Assembly: GCA_023416955.1 (NCBI GenBank)
Contig: JAEZGM010000019.1
Location: forward strand, 62,001-126,000
Length of the DNA stretch: 64,000 bases
From: Bacillota bacterium
GTDB taxonomy: Bacteria; Bacillota; Clostridia; Oscillospirales; Acutalibacteraceae
Reading direction: 5' to 3'
This document shows, piece after piece, positions 42,136 to 51,106 of this stretch. Position 1 is the first letter of the stretch; each line of letters starts with the position of its first letter. The position numbers and the translations under genes are program-made. A model generated the notes under the pieces. The model ran no database searches. It was not told the DNA's origin and worked only from the letters and a program-made list of their open reading frames with translations.

Positions 42136-43908
42136 ATGGAACTTTTACAAGAAATCGAAAGCCTGATTGAGGCGCAAAAATATGAAGAGGCTCTTTCTGA
42201 ATTGCAACAAAAAAAATCTGAATTTGACAACCAAAGTGAATTTTTCAACATTCAGGCGATTATATTTTACTATTTGGGAAATTTAGAAGAAGCACAGCAG
42301 CGCGCGGAAAAAGCCATCGAATTGGATAAAGATAATTTGGATGCCCATAAAAATCTTATTGATATTTTGCAAGAGCGTCTGAAGCAAACTGATGAGTCTA
42401 AAAATATAATCATATACGATACACAGGGGAAGAAAGTTCCTGAAGCTGGAAATAATTTGTATGAGTCAAGAGAAATTGTAATGCAGACGATAACGGATGA
42501 AGATGCCCCCTTGGTGGACATAGTGGTGCTCGGTTATAATCGGTTGGAAAAGACTAAGAAGTGTGTCAATTCGATATTAACTTACACTAAAGGAATTGAT
42601 TATCAGCTTATATTGATAAACAGCGGATCAAGTGATGATACCCTCTCTTTTTTTGAGTCAGTTGATTATCCGTGTAAAAGGATCATTCACATTACCAAAA
42701 ATGTTGGAAGCATGTTTGCGTCAATGTCGGCTATGCCATATATGAAAGCACCATATCGGGTGGTTGTTGCCAATGACGTATATGTTACCTCAAACTGGTT
42801 ATCTAATTTATTGTGCTGTGCTCAGTCAAATCCGGATGTAGGAATGATTTGTCCGATGTCGTCAAACACCAGCAATCTGCAAGATCCTGGTCTGGTTTTT
42901 GGGGATTATGACAGCATGCAGAGTAAAGCTGCGGAATTTAACCGATCGGATTCGCGAAAATGGGAAGAGCGAATGCGGTTAGTCACACCTTGTACTTTTT
43001 ACACTAAAATCGCAATGGATATTGTCGGAGTGCCTGATTATGGCTTTTTTCATGATTTTAGCGATGATGATTATGCTTTTCGAATTCGGCGTAGCGGGTA
43101 CAAAACAATTTTGTGTGGCGACACGTTTGTCTGCCATGACCATGACGGTTCACATGGAGAAGGAAAGGACACGAAGACATTTAAAAAGTCTATTGAAATC
43201 GGCCGTGATAATTTTTATTCTAAAAACTTTGTAGATGCATGGGACGATGTCAATAATTTTGAAAGAGCGCTCATCTCAACACTGGATGCAGAATCGTATA
43301 CAAATGTGAGACCCGATGTTCTAGGCATTGACGTGGCATGTGGAACTCCGCTTCTAGAGGTGAAAAATTATTTTCGCCGTTGTGGAATTAATGACATCCC
43401 CTTATTTTCCTACACGACCGATGCTAAATATTTTATGGATTTAAAGACTATCTGCACAGGCGGGGTGGAATTTGGATCTCTTGATGGAATAAATAATGCT
43501 TTTGATCACAAAAAATTTGATTGCATCCTCTTAGGGAAACCAATTAATATATATACAGATCCTTTTACATTTTTAGAAAAGGTCGCAACAATGTTGAAAC
43601 CTTCTGGGCATTTGCTTTTCAAATTGCAAAACACCGACGATCTACTGGCTTTTCTTCGAATAACAGGTTTGAGTAACCAAAAAAACGATGGAAACCTGAA
43701 CATAGTGTTACCGGATGAACTTGTTAATAAACTTCGGCACATGAACCTATTATTATGCAAGATCATAGCAGAAAACTACGAGGTCAGCAAAAGCGTAATG
43801 TCGCAGGTAAATAACATTCTTGTGGGGATTTCCAAGAAGGCTGATCGAACGCAATTGATGAATAAGCTTCTGATATTGTACTATAATTTCAATTTTGTTA
43901 TGTCCTAA
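42136..43908 (+). CDS. TPR-glycosyltransferase-methyltransferase-like fusion
   Basis: This 590-residue protein has three parts. Residues 1-75 form about two TPR-like helix pairs (YEEALSELQQKK, YYLGNLEEAQQRAEKAIELD). Residues 130-380 are a GT2 domain with VLGYNRLEKTKKCVNSIL and NDVYVTSNW, and a W-type EDD-like segment DFSDDDYAFRIRRSGY. Residues 390-540 look like a SAM-type Rossmann domain (VLGIDVACG, FDCILLG, MLKPSGHLLFKL). RBS AGGAGG lies before ATG 42136. A tethered transferase that also methylates or binds the chain end is inferred. Confidence 0.75.
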   Translation: MELLQEIESLIEAQKYEEALSELQQKKSEFDNQSEFFNIQAIIFYYLGNLEEAQQRAEKAIELDKDNLDAHKNLIDILQERLKQTDESKNIIIYDTQGKKVPEAGNNLYESREIVMQTITDEDAPLVDIVVLGYNRLEKTKKCVNSILTYTKGIDYQLILINSGSSDDTLSFFESVDYPCKRIIHITKNVGSMFASMSAMPYMKAPYRVVVANDVYVTSNWLSNLLCCAQSNPDVGMICPMSSNTSNLQDPGLVFGDYDSMQSKAAEFNRSDSRKWEERMRLVTPCTFYTKIAMDIVGVPDYGFFHDFSDDDYAFRIRRSGYKTILCGDTFVCHDHDGSHGEGKDTKTFKKSIEIGRDNFYSKNFVDAWDDVNNFERALISTLDAESYTNVRPDVLGIDVACGTPLLEVKNYFRRCGINDIPLFSYTTDAKYFMDLKTICTGGVEFGSLDGINNAFDHKKFDCILLGKPINIYTDPFTFLEKVATMLKPSGHLLFKLQNTDDLLAFLRITGLSNQKNDGNLNIVLPDELVNKLRHMNLLLCKIIAENYEVSKSVMSQVNNILVGISKKADRTQLMNKLLILYYNFNFVMS

Positions 43909-43932
43909 CTAAAACAAATAAACCTCATTTAA

Positions 43933-45048
43933 TTATCTAGATTGACTATCCCTATAAGTTTTCATGATTAACTCAAAAGCCTGTTGTATTTCATACGACT
44001 TCAATTTATCTTTAAAATTTTTTTTAATTTTTACTAAAAAATCTTGATTCCCATTTATATCCATTATCTTTTTTTGTAATTCTGCTGGATCTTCGTTCTT
44101 AAAGAGCATCCCTGTATTCCCTTCTTCCACGAGTTCCCTGTGTCCTTTTATATCACTTGCGACAACGGGTAACCCGCAAGCCATGGCTTCCATGATATGG
44201 AATGGCAATCCCTCAATCAGGCTGGTAGACACGCAAACATCGCAGGCTACATATAAGTTTCTCATATCAGAAACATAACCAAGAAAGCAAATCTGGTTCT
44301 CTACATGGAGCTGATGGACAAGCTCTTTGCATTCTTCTAGTAGTGCACCTTTTCCTGCAAGCAGAAGCTTCATATTTGGGCATTCCTGACATACTTCGGC
44401 AAACGACCGAATCAGGAATGCCTGATTTTTTCTTTTCGAAAACTCCGCTGCATAGACAAATAAGAAGTCATCCTCGGGAATTCCCATCCTTTTGCGGATA
44501 GCATTTTTCTCTTCGATTGTAGCTGGTGAAAATTTTTCTAAGTCAATGCCCATACCGTTAATATAAGTAAGCTTGTCCTTATAAAGGTGATGTCGTTTTG
44601 CAATCTCATAATCCTCATGGTTCATGACCATTAACACGTCAGTGACACGGGCACAAATTTTCTCTGGGAGAAGGTATACCCATTTTTTAAGGCCATCATT
44701 CTCATAAAAAAGATACCCGTGTACAGTGCAAAAAACTCTCGGCTTTTTATGTAATAGCAAAATTGCCGCTCGAATCACAGCGCTGGCAAGCGCCGTATGG
44801 GTGCTGACGACATCGAAGTTCTGCTCCTTTAATAGTTTTCGGGCAAGAAATATTGCCGTTATATTTTGAAGGCTCAGTAGACTTTTCGCAAACGGTAATG
44901 CGACAATGTGATCAGCATAGGGGACAGGAATACTGGAATTAGCTGCCACCCAAACTTCGTATCCGCGATTGTGGAACTCCTGCATATAGGGTAAATGGAA
45001 GTTCCTGATGTGTGATAAGGTGGATGCAGCGAACAATATCTTTTTCAA
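43933..45048 (-). CDS. Family 4 glycosyltransferase
   Basis: This 371-residue GT-B enzyme is of the EpsD type, with HIRNFHLPYMQEF, GMGIDLEKFSPA, and a donor-site segment EGLPFHIMEAMACGLPVVAS with EX7E-like glutamates. It is the only minus-strand gene of the glycan locus and faces the end of the fusion gene. The start is TTG (complement of 45046-45048) behind AAGGAAAA. It probably adds an amino or N-acetyl hexose, which is a family tendency rather than a proof. Confidence 0.88.
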   Translation of the reverse strand: MKKILFAASTLSHIRNFHLPYMQEFHNRGYEVWVAANSSIPVPYADHIVALPFAKSLLSLQNITAIFLARKLLKEQNFDVVSTHTALASAVIRAAILLLHKKPRVFCTVHGYLFYENDGLKKWVYLLPEKICARVTDVLMVMNHEDYEIAKRHHLYKDKLTYINGMGIDLEKFSPATIEEKNAIRKRMGIPEDDFLFVYAAEFSKRKNQAFLIRSFAEVCQECPNMKLLLAGKGALLEECKELVHQLHVENQICFLGYVSDMRNLYVACDVCVSTSLIEGLPFHIMEAMACGLPVVASDIKGHRELVEEGNTGMLFKNEDPAELQKKIMDINGNQDFLVKIKKNFKDKLKSYEIQQAFELIMKTYRDSQSR

Positions 45049-45606
45049 GGAAATTTTCCTTCCTGCTTTTACTTACATCAATTTTAAGGGAAATATCATC
45101 TTAAAATATATCAGTTTAATAAAAATTATCCTATTAATAGAATAAAGGAGTTTAGATCATATGTCAATAAATAGCGATAGAACACAATAAAGCTGAAATC
45201 TTACGACATCTTACTACAATTGCTGCAGACGATTGCCAGGTCCAAGTGAGCGCCACATATTATCCTAACCAATCTAACACCCTTCTTTGACGAGAATGGT
45301 CAGAAAGTGTTAGAAAAGTGTTAGAAAATGCCGGGGCGCTCCTCTCCAATCCACTTGCCTACACGATCAAAGCTGCCATATTTAAAAGAACAACAAAGCT
45401 TGTATTCCGAGATCGGTGGGATTTTGTCAACGTCGAAAGTAAAATGACCGAAATCGCCAGTCAGAGCTCTAACTAGTATATGATTCAATTGACCAAACAA
45501 AACTCGACAAAATAATCTTGAATTAAATGCTATAAAGCGATATATTTATATTAAATAAAATGTATTATATTAACACTATTGTTAGCATTAGAATGGCGTA
45601 TAATAA
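45049..45606. other. Decayed intergenic sequence
   Basis: No intact gene is seen. From about 45182 a short plus-strand reading (EHNKAEILRHLTTIAADD) looks like the remnant of a protein end. The tract AAAGTGTTAG recurs at 45309-45330. The right part is AT-rich and leads to the broken ATPase gene. Confidence 0.4.
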
Positions 45607-46902
45607 ATGGAACGCAAGATTATTGAAAGTCTTTTACACTGGAAAGGAAGCAGGAACCGAAAACCACTGATTTTACAAGGGGCGAGGCAGGTCGGAAAAA
45701 CCTATATTGTTTTAACTTTCGGAAAAGTATTATAAGAATCTGATTTATTTGAATTGTGAAAATAATGCGGCATTAGAGAAAGTATTTGAACGGGACTTTA
45801 ACACGGAAAGAATTATCCGTGAACTCTCCATGTTATCCGGACAAAGTATCTTTGAGCAGGATACCCTTATCTTCTTTGATAAAATACAGGCAAGTGAGCG
45901 TATACTTACGGCACTTAAATATTTTAACGAAAACAGTAACGAATACCATATCATCGCGGCAGGCAGTCTGCTAGGGGTTGCCGTAAATCGCGAAAAGTAT
46001 AGTTTTCCGGTAGGGAAAGTTGATCGGATGACGCTTTATCCGCTGTATTTTGAAGAATTTTTGATGGCATTGGATAAGGTGGATCTGATTGACTTGATCC
46101 GGGAGCATTATAGCTCTGATGAGGAATTCTCAATGCACGAAACAGCATTGGATTTTTACCGCACTTATTTAGTAGTTGGGGGAATGCCTGCTGCCGTGTT
46201 GGAGTACATTGAAAAGAATGACTTTGATTTTGTTCTGTCTGTTCAAAAGACGATCAATGATTCTTATATAGCCGATATGGCGAAGTACGCTACCCCGGCC
46301 GAAACGGTAAAAATCATGGCTGCGTATCAGTCTGTACCAGCCCAACTTGCCAAGGAGAATAAAAAGTTTCAGTATAAGCTGATTAAATCGAGCGCAAGGG
46401 CGTATGACTATGAGTTGCCAATCAGTTGGCTAGATAGTTCGGTGCCATTACTAAGATTAATAAAGTCAAGGAAGGAAAATTACCGTTAATCGCTTTTGCG
46501 GATAATGATTCCTTTAAAGTTTATCAGACCGACGTTGGCCTGTTGTGTTCCACATTTGGTATTTCTGCTGAAAAGATTTTACACAGCGATGCCGCATTGA
46601 ATAGTATTAAAGGGGCTCTCACAGAGAATTATGTTGCGGCTGCATCGGTGTGTGACGGATATGTTCTTTACTATTGGGAGTCAAACGGTCAGGCGGAAGT
46701 GGACTTTGTGATTCAGAACAGACACGGTGAAGTTGTGCCGATTGAAGTAAAAGCTGCGGATAATGTACGAGCCAGAAGTCTGGGAGTTTTCATGAAGAAA
46801 TACGAGCCTGCCTATGCCATACGAATCAGTGCGAAAAACTTCGGATTTGAAAATAAGATCAAGTCCGTGCCACTGTATGCAGTGTTTTGCATGGGCGAGT
46901 AA
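45607..46902 (+). pseudogene. Frameshifted AAA ATPase with DUF4143
   Basis: The gene starts at ATG 45607 with Walker A LQGARQVGKT. A frameshift near 45715-45725 stops that frame, and the neighbouring frame continues with KYYKNLIYLNCENNAALEK. A second frameshift near 46440-46450 moves into the frame for ITKINKVKEGKLPLIAF. This last frame carries the DUF4143 domain, ending YAVFCMGE. The whole would be about 430 residues, a normal size for this family, which occurs in mobile and accessory regions. It is non-functional as read, unless sequencing errors explain both shifts. Confidence 0.85.
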
Positions 46903-46923
46903 TTTTAAGAATTATAATCAAAT

Positions 46924-46979
46924 AAAGCCAAGGATTTCATCCTCTTCGTATGGAAGAGCGCATGAATCCTTGGCTTTTT
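46924..46979 (+). terminator. Intrinsic terminator after the broken ATPase
   Basis: AAAGCCAAGGATTTCAT (46924-46940) pairs with ATGAATCCTTGGCTTT, one bulge, followed by TT. Confidence 0.85.
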
Positions 46980-47010
46980 GCTTATTTAACTGTAAATGAA
47001 AAACGTTCAT

Positions 47011-47139
47011 TTAAGATATAACCGTATGTACGGTACTTTTACTTACACCAAACTTTTTGGCCGCGCCGCGAACAGTAGTCTTGTTCTCAATTATGTACTC
47101 GCCGAGCTCGACGGCGCGCTCCTTAACAATACCTTTCAC
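47011..47139 (-). pseudogene. Truncated spoIIID copy, 42 codons
   Basis: The frame starts at the same GTG and RBS context as spoIIID (GGAGGGTGGAACT-GTG). It reads MKGIVKERAVELGEYIIENK, continues through the HTH up to SKSTVH, then ends in TVIS and a stop. The second half and basic C-terminal helix are missing. The likely sigma-E -10 is also present, so the fragment could still be transcribed during sporulation. It would encode a bare HTH peptide. Confidence 0.85.
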
Positions 47140-47217
47140 AGTTCCACCCTCCAAACGAATCCAGTTGATAAATTTGTATGCGTGGAGGGAGGGAAATAGT
47201 ACAAGAGGTCGGAAATG
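47025..47217. repeat. 193-bp direct repeat, copy B (spoIIID fragment)
   Basis: It aligns without gaps to 29427-29619 (constant offset 17598), with about ten differences by eye. Homology ends abruptly on both sides. Together with copy A it brackets the glycan locus. The sequence from 47218 to 47333 shows no recognisable gene. Confidence 0.93.
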
Positions 47218-47333
47218 CCGGTGGATTTACTTGCGCCGGACTTTGGGTCAATCATACTCCGGACTTTGGCTTGATATTACCGATTTTCATTCGGACAGTG
47301 ATGTACAGGACAGATTAAATCAACCGTTAGAAA

Positions 47334-48308
47334 TCAACGAATCAAGCTACTGTGCAAAATGATATTTTTGATAGGAAGAGTAGGATTATCAATTCTCTCC
47401 AAAATCTGCGTACCTGCGACCTTACCCATTTCCGTACTCGGCTGGGAAATCAAGTGCATACAGCGTTGGCTGTAATCCACTTTATCATCACTGCTGTATG
47501 TAAGCAGGCTAATGTCCCTGCCCACTTTAATACCGTGCTCGTTAAAATAAAACAGAACGTCGTCCGACATGACGTTATTTGAAACAACAATGGCAGTACA
47601 GCCTGCATCGAGCAGTAATTTCAGTAAGAAAACTGAGCTTTTCGACATGGAATCACCTTGCTGGACAAATTTATTATCGATATTAAAATGATAGTCATGC
47701 ATAGCCGCTTCATACGCGGTAAAACGATCCTTACTGGTGGAAAGTCGCTCAATCCCTTTGATATAGCCAATTTTACGATGCCCATCCCGTATCAGTGTTT
47801 CGACGCCTTTGTACATCGCGTCATAATCGGACGAAACGATAGTGTCGCACGGGCAGTTCGGGACTATACGATCAAGAAAAACCATTGGGAACTTTTCAGG
47901 CACCAGTTTTTCAATCAAATGATAGTCGGTGAGCGTGGAGGCAATGATTAAGCCGTCAACAATACCAGAAGCCAACATCCGAATGTTTTCAACCTCTCTG
48001 TTTTCCTTTTCCTTCGTGTTGGCGATAATTAATTTTTGCCCTTTCATGGATAAAACATTTTCAACTTCTTCAATGATAGCAGCCCAAAATGGGTTTGCAA
48101 TATCCGGTACGATAAAACCGACTAAGTTACGCTTCCCGGTTTTAAAGCTCCGTGCAAGCGGGTCTGGGGAGTAACCTAGTTCGTCAATAGCATCCATAAC
48201 ACGCTGACGTGTTTCTTCTGCTACAAATCTTGTATTATTGAGTACATGTGAAACGGTTGCGACTGATACATTTGACTTTTTGGCTACATCCCGCATGCTG
48301 GTACGCAT
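47334..48308 (-). CDS. LacI-family transcriptional repressor
   Basis: This 324-residue repressor has an N-terminal HTH (SMRDVAKKSNVSVATVSHVLNN), the hinge LARSFKTGKR, and a periplasmic-binding-protein-like sugar-sensing domain (LVGFIVPDIANPFW). It is divergent from a ribose-type ABC operon, whose promoter carries a matching operator, so local sugar-induced regulation is expected. The start is ATG 48308 behind AAAGGAG; an upstream extension into the AT-rich promoter is rejected. Confidence 0.93.
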   Translation of the reverse strand: MRTSMRDVAKKSNVSVATVSHVLNNTRFVAEETRQRVMDAIDELGYSPDPLARSFKTGKRNLVGFIVPDIANPFWAAIIEEVENVLSMKGQKLIIANTKEKENREVENIRMLASGIVDGLIIASTLTDYHLIEKLVPEKFPMVFLDRIVPNCPCDTIVSSDYDAMYKGVETLIRDGHRKIGYIKGIERLSTSKDRFTAYEAAMHDYHFNIDNKFVQQGDSMSKSSVFLLKLLLDAGCTAIVVSNNVMSDDVLFYFNEHGIKVGRDISLLTYSSDDKVDYSQRCMHLISQPSTEMGKVAGTQILERIDNPTLPIKNIILHSSLIR

Positions 48309-48459
48309 GAAAATTGCTCCTTTATTATTAATATTCTGACAAGTAATCGTTTTTTTTAAGTATAAATACAGCAATTATAATTGTCAAGTAGTAATTATGC
48401 GGCAGAATTTTCGTCAAAATACATAATAATAATACAAATTATTTATTATTTTATAATAA

Positions 48460-48488
48460 TTGACAATGATTAAAATTTACGTTAATAT
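48460..48488 (+). promoter_or_regulatory. Promoter of the sugar ABC operon
   Basis: A consensus TTGACA (48460-48465), 17-base spacer and TAATAT (48483-48488). The following leader carries the repressor operator. Confidence 0.8.
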
Positions 48489-48504
48489 ATTTTTGTCAGT
48501 TAAA

Positions 48505-48518
48505 CGATTGCGCAAACG
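48505..48518. promoter_or_regulatory. Probable LacI-family operator
   Basis: CGATTGC-GCAAACG is a 14-base near-palindrome centred on GC with one mismatched pair, the usual form of a LacI-family site. It lies about 10-25 bases after the expected start of transcription, within direct repeats of AAACGATT. Confidence 0.65.
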
Positions 48519-48555
48519 ATTATCTGAAACTTTTGAATTTGTGGGAGGAAAAAGG

Positions 48556-49527
48556 ATGAAAAAATTACTTGCACTTACTCTGGCACTGGTGATGATGATT
48601 TCGGTATCCGCGTGCAGTAGCAGTAAAAGTGATAGCGGGGAGGCCTCTAGCAGTGCTGCAAACACCATGGAAGGCTCCGGCGTAAAATTCGGGTATACCA
48701 GCATGGACCTGACAAATCCGTTCCAAATTGCAATGAAGGATGCTGTCCAGCAGATTGTCGAAGAAAAAGGAGGCACCCTCATTTCGATTGACGGTGCAGC
48801 CGACCAAACCAAGCAGAACAATGCAATTGAAGATATGATTACACAGGGGATTAAGGTTTTATTTTTAAACCCCGTTGATTCAAAGGGAGTTAAACCAGCG
48901 CTCCAGGACTGTAAGAAGGCTGGGGTAAAGGTTATTGTATTGGATTCAAATGTGGAAGATACGGATCTTACAGAAACCTTTATTTCCTCTAACAATTACC
49001 AGGCGGGGAATCTTTGCGGCGAGGAAATGGTAAAGCTGTACCCCGACGGCGCAAAGCTTTGCATCATTGAGAATCCGCTGGCAGAATCCGTTGTACAGCG
49101 TGTGAAAGGGCTTGAGGATGCGATTAAGGGAAGCAAGATTGAATTGGTTGACCGTAAGAGCATTTCATCCATGGACAAAGTTCTGCCGAGCGCGGAAGAC
49201 CTTCTGCAGGCACATCCTGATGTTAATATTTTCTGGGGTTTGAATGATGATGTCAGTCTGGTTATTCAGGGGGCCGTGGAATCCGCAGGAATAGCAAAGC
49301 AGGTTAAAGTCTTCAGTGTTGACGGTTCGCCTTCCAGCAAAAAGTCTATTGCCAAAGGCGGGGTATATCTTACAGCGGCGCAGTCTCCGGTTTCTATTGG
49401 TAAAAAAGGCGCCGAATGTGCTTTTGAGGTTTTGTCGGGAAAAGAAATTGAAAAGACCTATTCGATCGATACCTCTATTGTTACCGCTGACAACGTGAAA
49501 ACAGTCGGGGAGGACAACTGGGCATAA
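48556..49527 (+). CDS. Sugar ABC transporter binding lipoprotein (RbsB-type)
   Basis: This 323-residue lipoprotein has a signal peptide ending SVSAC20SSS and a Ser/Gly linker, then a two-lobe periplasmic-binding-protein fold: FGYTSMDLTNPFQIAMKD, FLNPVDSKGVKPAL, VFSVDGSPSSKKSI. It captures a monosaccharide outside the membrane for the ATPase and permease that follow. ATG 48556 follows GGGAGG. The exact sugar is not determinable; the PfkB kinase downstream suggests a ketose or ribose-like sugar. Confidence 0.92.
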   Translation: MKKLLALTLALVMMISVSACSSSKSDSGEASSSAANTMEGSGVKFGYTSMDLTNPFQIAMKDAVQQIVEEKGGTLISIDGAADQTKQNNAIEDMITQGIKVLFLNPVDSKGVKPALQDCKKAGVKVIVLDSNVEDTDLTETFISSNNYQAGNLCGEEMVKLYPDGAKLCIIENPLAESVVQRVKGLEDAIKGSKIELVDRKSISSMDKVLPSAEDLLQAHPDVNIFWGLNDDVSLVIQGAVESAGIAKQVKVFSVDGSPSSKKSIAKGGVYLTAAQSPVSIGKKGAECAFEVLSGKEIEKTYSIDTSIVTADNVKTVGEDNWA

Positions 49528-49544
49528 TTTCACTTTCATGAAAT

Positions 49545-49577
49545 GAATTGTGCCTCCGTCACAGGGGGCACAATTTC
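49545..49577 (+). terminator. Intra-operon hairpin after the binding-protein gene
   Basis: GAATTGTGCCTCC pairs with GGGGGCACAATTTC (one bulge), without a long T run. Such hairpins often raise binding-protein mRNA over the downstream ABC genes. Confidence 0.5.
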
Positions 49578-49596
49578 GTATTAAGGAGATGATCTC

Positions 49597-51084
49597 TTGA
49601 AAGATATACCGCTGCTTCAAATGAAAGAAATCCATAAGAGCTTTCCCGGGGTAAAGGCTTTGGACGGTATCAATTTTGAGCTCTACCCGGGAGAGGTACA
49701 TGCATTGCTGGGCGAAAATGGCGCCGGAAAATCAACATTGATTAAGGTCCTTGGCGGCATTTATTCAATGGACAAAGGCGAGATTTTTATCGAGGGAAAC
49801 CGGGTTTCGATTAATAGCGTGGCTGATGCCCGTGATAACGGCGTAAGCATTATTCATCAGGAACTTGTTTTGGTGCCCCAGCTGACTGTGGCTGAAAATG
49901 TTTTTTTGGGTCGCGAACCCAGAGGAAAAGCAGGCCTTATAGACTACATTCAGATAAATAGCAAAACCCAGCAAATGCTGGATAGCTTTGGACTGCCGTT
50001 AGAAGCTGAGCAGGAAGTGGCGAAGCTGACCATTGCTCAGCAGCAAATGGTGGAAGTGGTAAAAGCGATTTCTTTCAATGCAAAAATAATCGTCATGGAT
50101 GAGCCTACTTCTTCTCTGGCGGATACCGAAGTGGCGTCCCTATTCGAAAGCATGCGGCGATTGAAAGAACAAAAAATCGGCATTATTTATATTTCACATC
50201 GCATGAGTGAACTGCAACAGATTACAGACCGTGTTACGGTTATGCGCGACGGGCAGAATGTAGGCACCAGGAAAATCTCGGAAACCACAAATGATGATTT
50301 GATTGCTATGATGGTAGGCCGGGATATGTCTAACTATTATAATCGGACCTACAACGATTTTAAGGAAACGATCCTGAAAGTTGAGAACTTGTCGAGTCCT
50401 AAAGTCCATAATATCAATTTTGATGTGAAAAAGGGTGAAATTCTGGGCTTTGCAGGGCTGATCGGCGCAGGGCGTTCTGAAACAATGAAAGCAATTTTTG
50501 GAATCGATAAGATTACCGGCGGGAAGGTGACACTCTCCGGAAAAGACGTTACCGGGAAAAATGTATCCCAAATGATTACAGAAGGAGTAGCCCTTGTCCC
50601 GGAGGATAGAAAAGGCGAAGGCATTTTCCCGATTCAAGACATTAAGTTTAATACCACATTTAAAATATTGAAAGAGTTCATTCATGGTATTTTTGTTAAT
50701 AAACCAAAAGAAGACAGCATTACGGAAGAATATATGAAAAGGCTGTTGGTCAAAGCAGCGAATGACTCGGTTTTAATCGGGTCGCTTTCGGGTGGGAATC
50801 AGCAGAAAGTGGTTATTTCCAGCTGGCTGGTGACAAATCCCAAATTACTCATTTTGGATGAGCCAACCAGAGGAATTGACGTCGGTGCAAAAAGCGAAAT
50901 TTATTCAATTATGAATGAATTGGCTAAACAGGGTGTGCCGATTATTATGATTTCGTCTGAGCTTCAGGAAGTGATTAACATGAGTGACCGTGTAGTGGTC
51001 ATGTGCGGCGGTGCTATCACGGGTATTTTGGACCGAAATGAAGTAACGCAGGAAAAAATTATGCAGTTCGCAGTGAAAATCTAA
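49597..51084 (+). CDS. Sugar ABC transporter ATPase (RbsA-type, two cassettes)
   Basis: This 495-residue protein contains two ABC cassettes. The first has Walker A GENGAGKST and LTIAQQQMVEVVKA. The second has the altered Walker A GLIGAGRSET, then LSGGNQQKVVISSWL and LILDEPTRGIDVGAKSE. This tandem layout is diagnostic of RbsA/XylG/MglA-type importers. The start is TTG 49597 behind AAGGAGA. Confidence 0.95.
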   Translation: MKDIPLLQMKEIHKSFPGVKALDGINFELYPGEVHALLGENGAGKSTLIKVLGGIYSMDKGEIFIEGNRVSINSVADARDNGVSIIHQELVLVPQLTVAENVFLGREPRGKAGLIDYIQINSKTQQMLDSFGLPLEAEQEVAKLTIAQQQMVEVVKAISFNAKIIVMDEPTSSLADTEVASLFESMRRLKEQKIGIIYISHRMSELQQITDRVTVMRDGQNVGTRKISETTNDDLIAMMVGRDMSNYYNRTYNDFKETILKVENLSSPKVHNINFDVKKGEILGFAGLIGAGRSETMKAIFGIDKITGGKVTLSGKDVTGKNVSQMITEGVALVPEDRKGEGIFPIQDIKFNTTFKILKEFIHGIFVNKPKEDSITEEYMKRLLVKAANDSVLIGSLSGGNQQKVVISSWLVTNPKLLILDEPTRGIDVGAKSEIYSIMNELAKQGVPIIMISSELQEVINMSDRVVVMCGGAITGILDRNEVTQEKIMQFAVKI

Positions 51085-51106
51085 AGTTGGAAGGATGGTC
51101 CTAATT

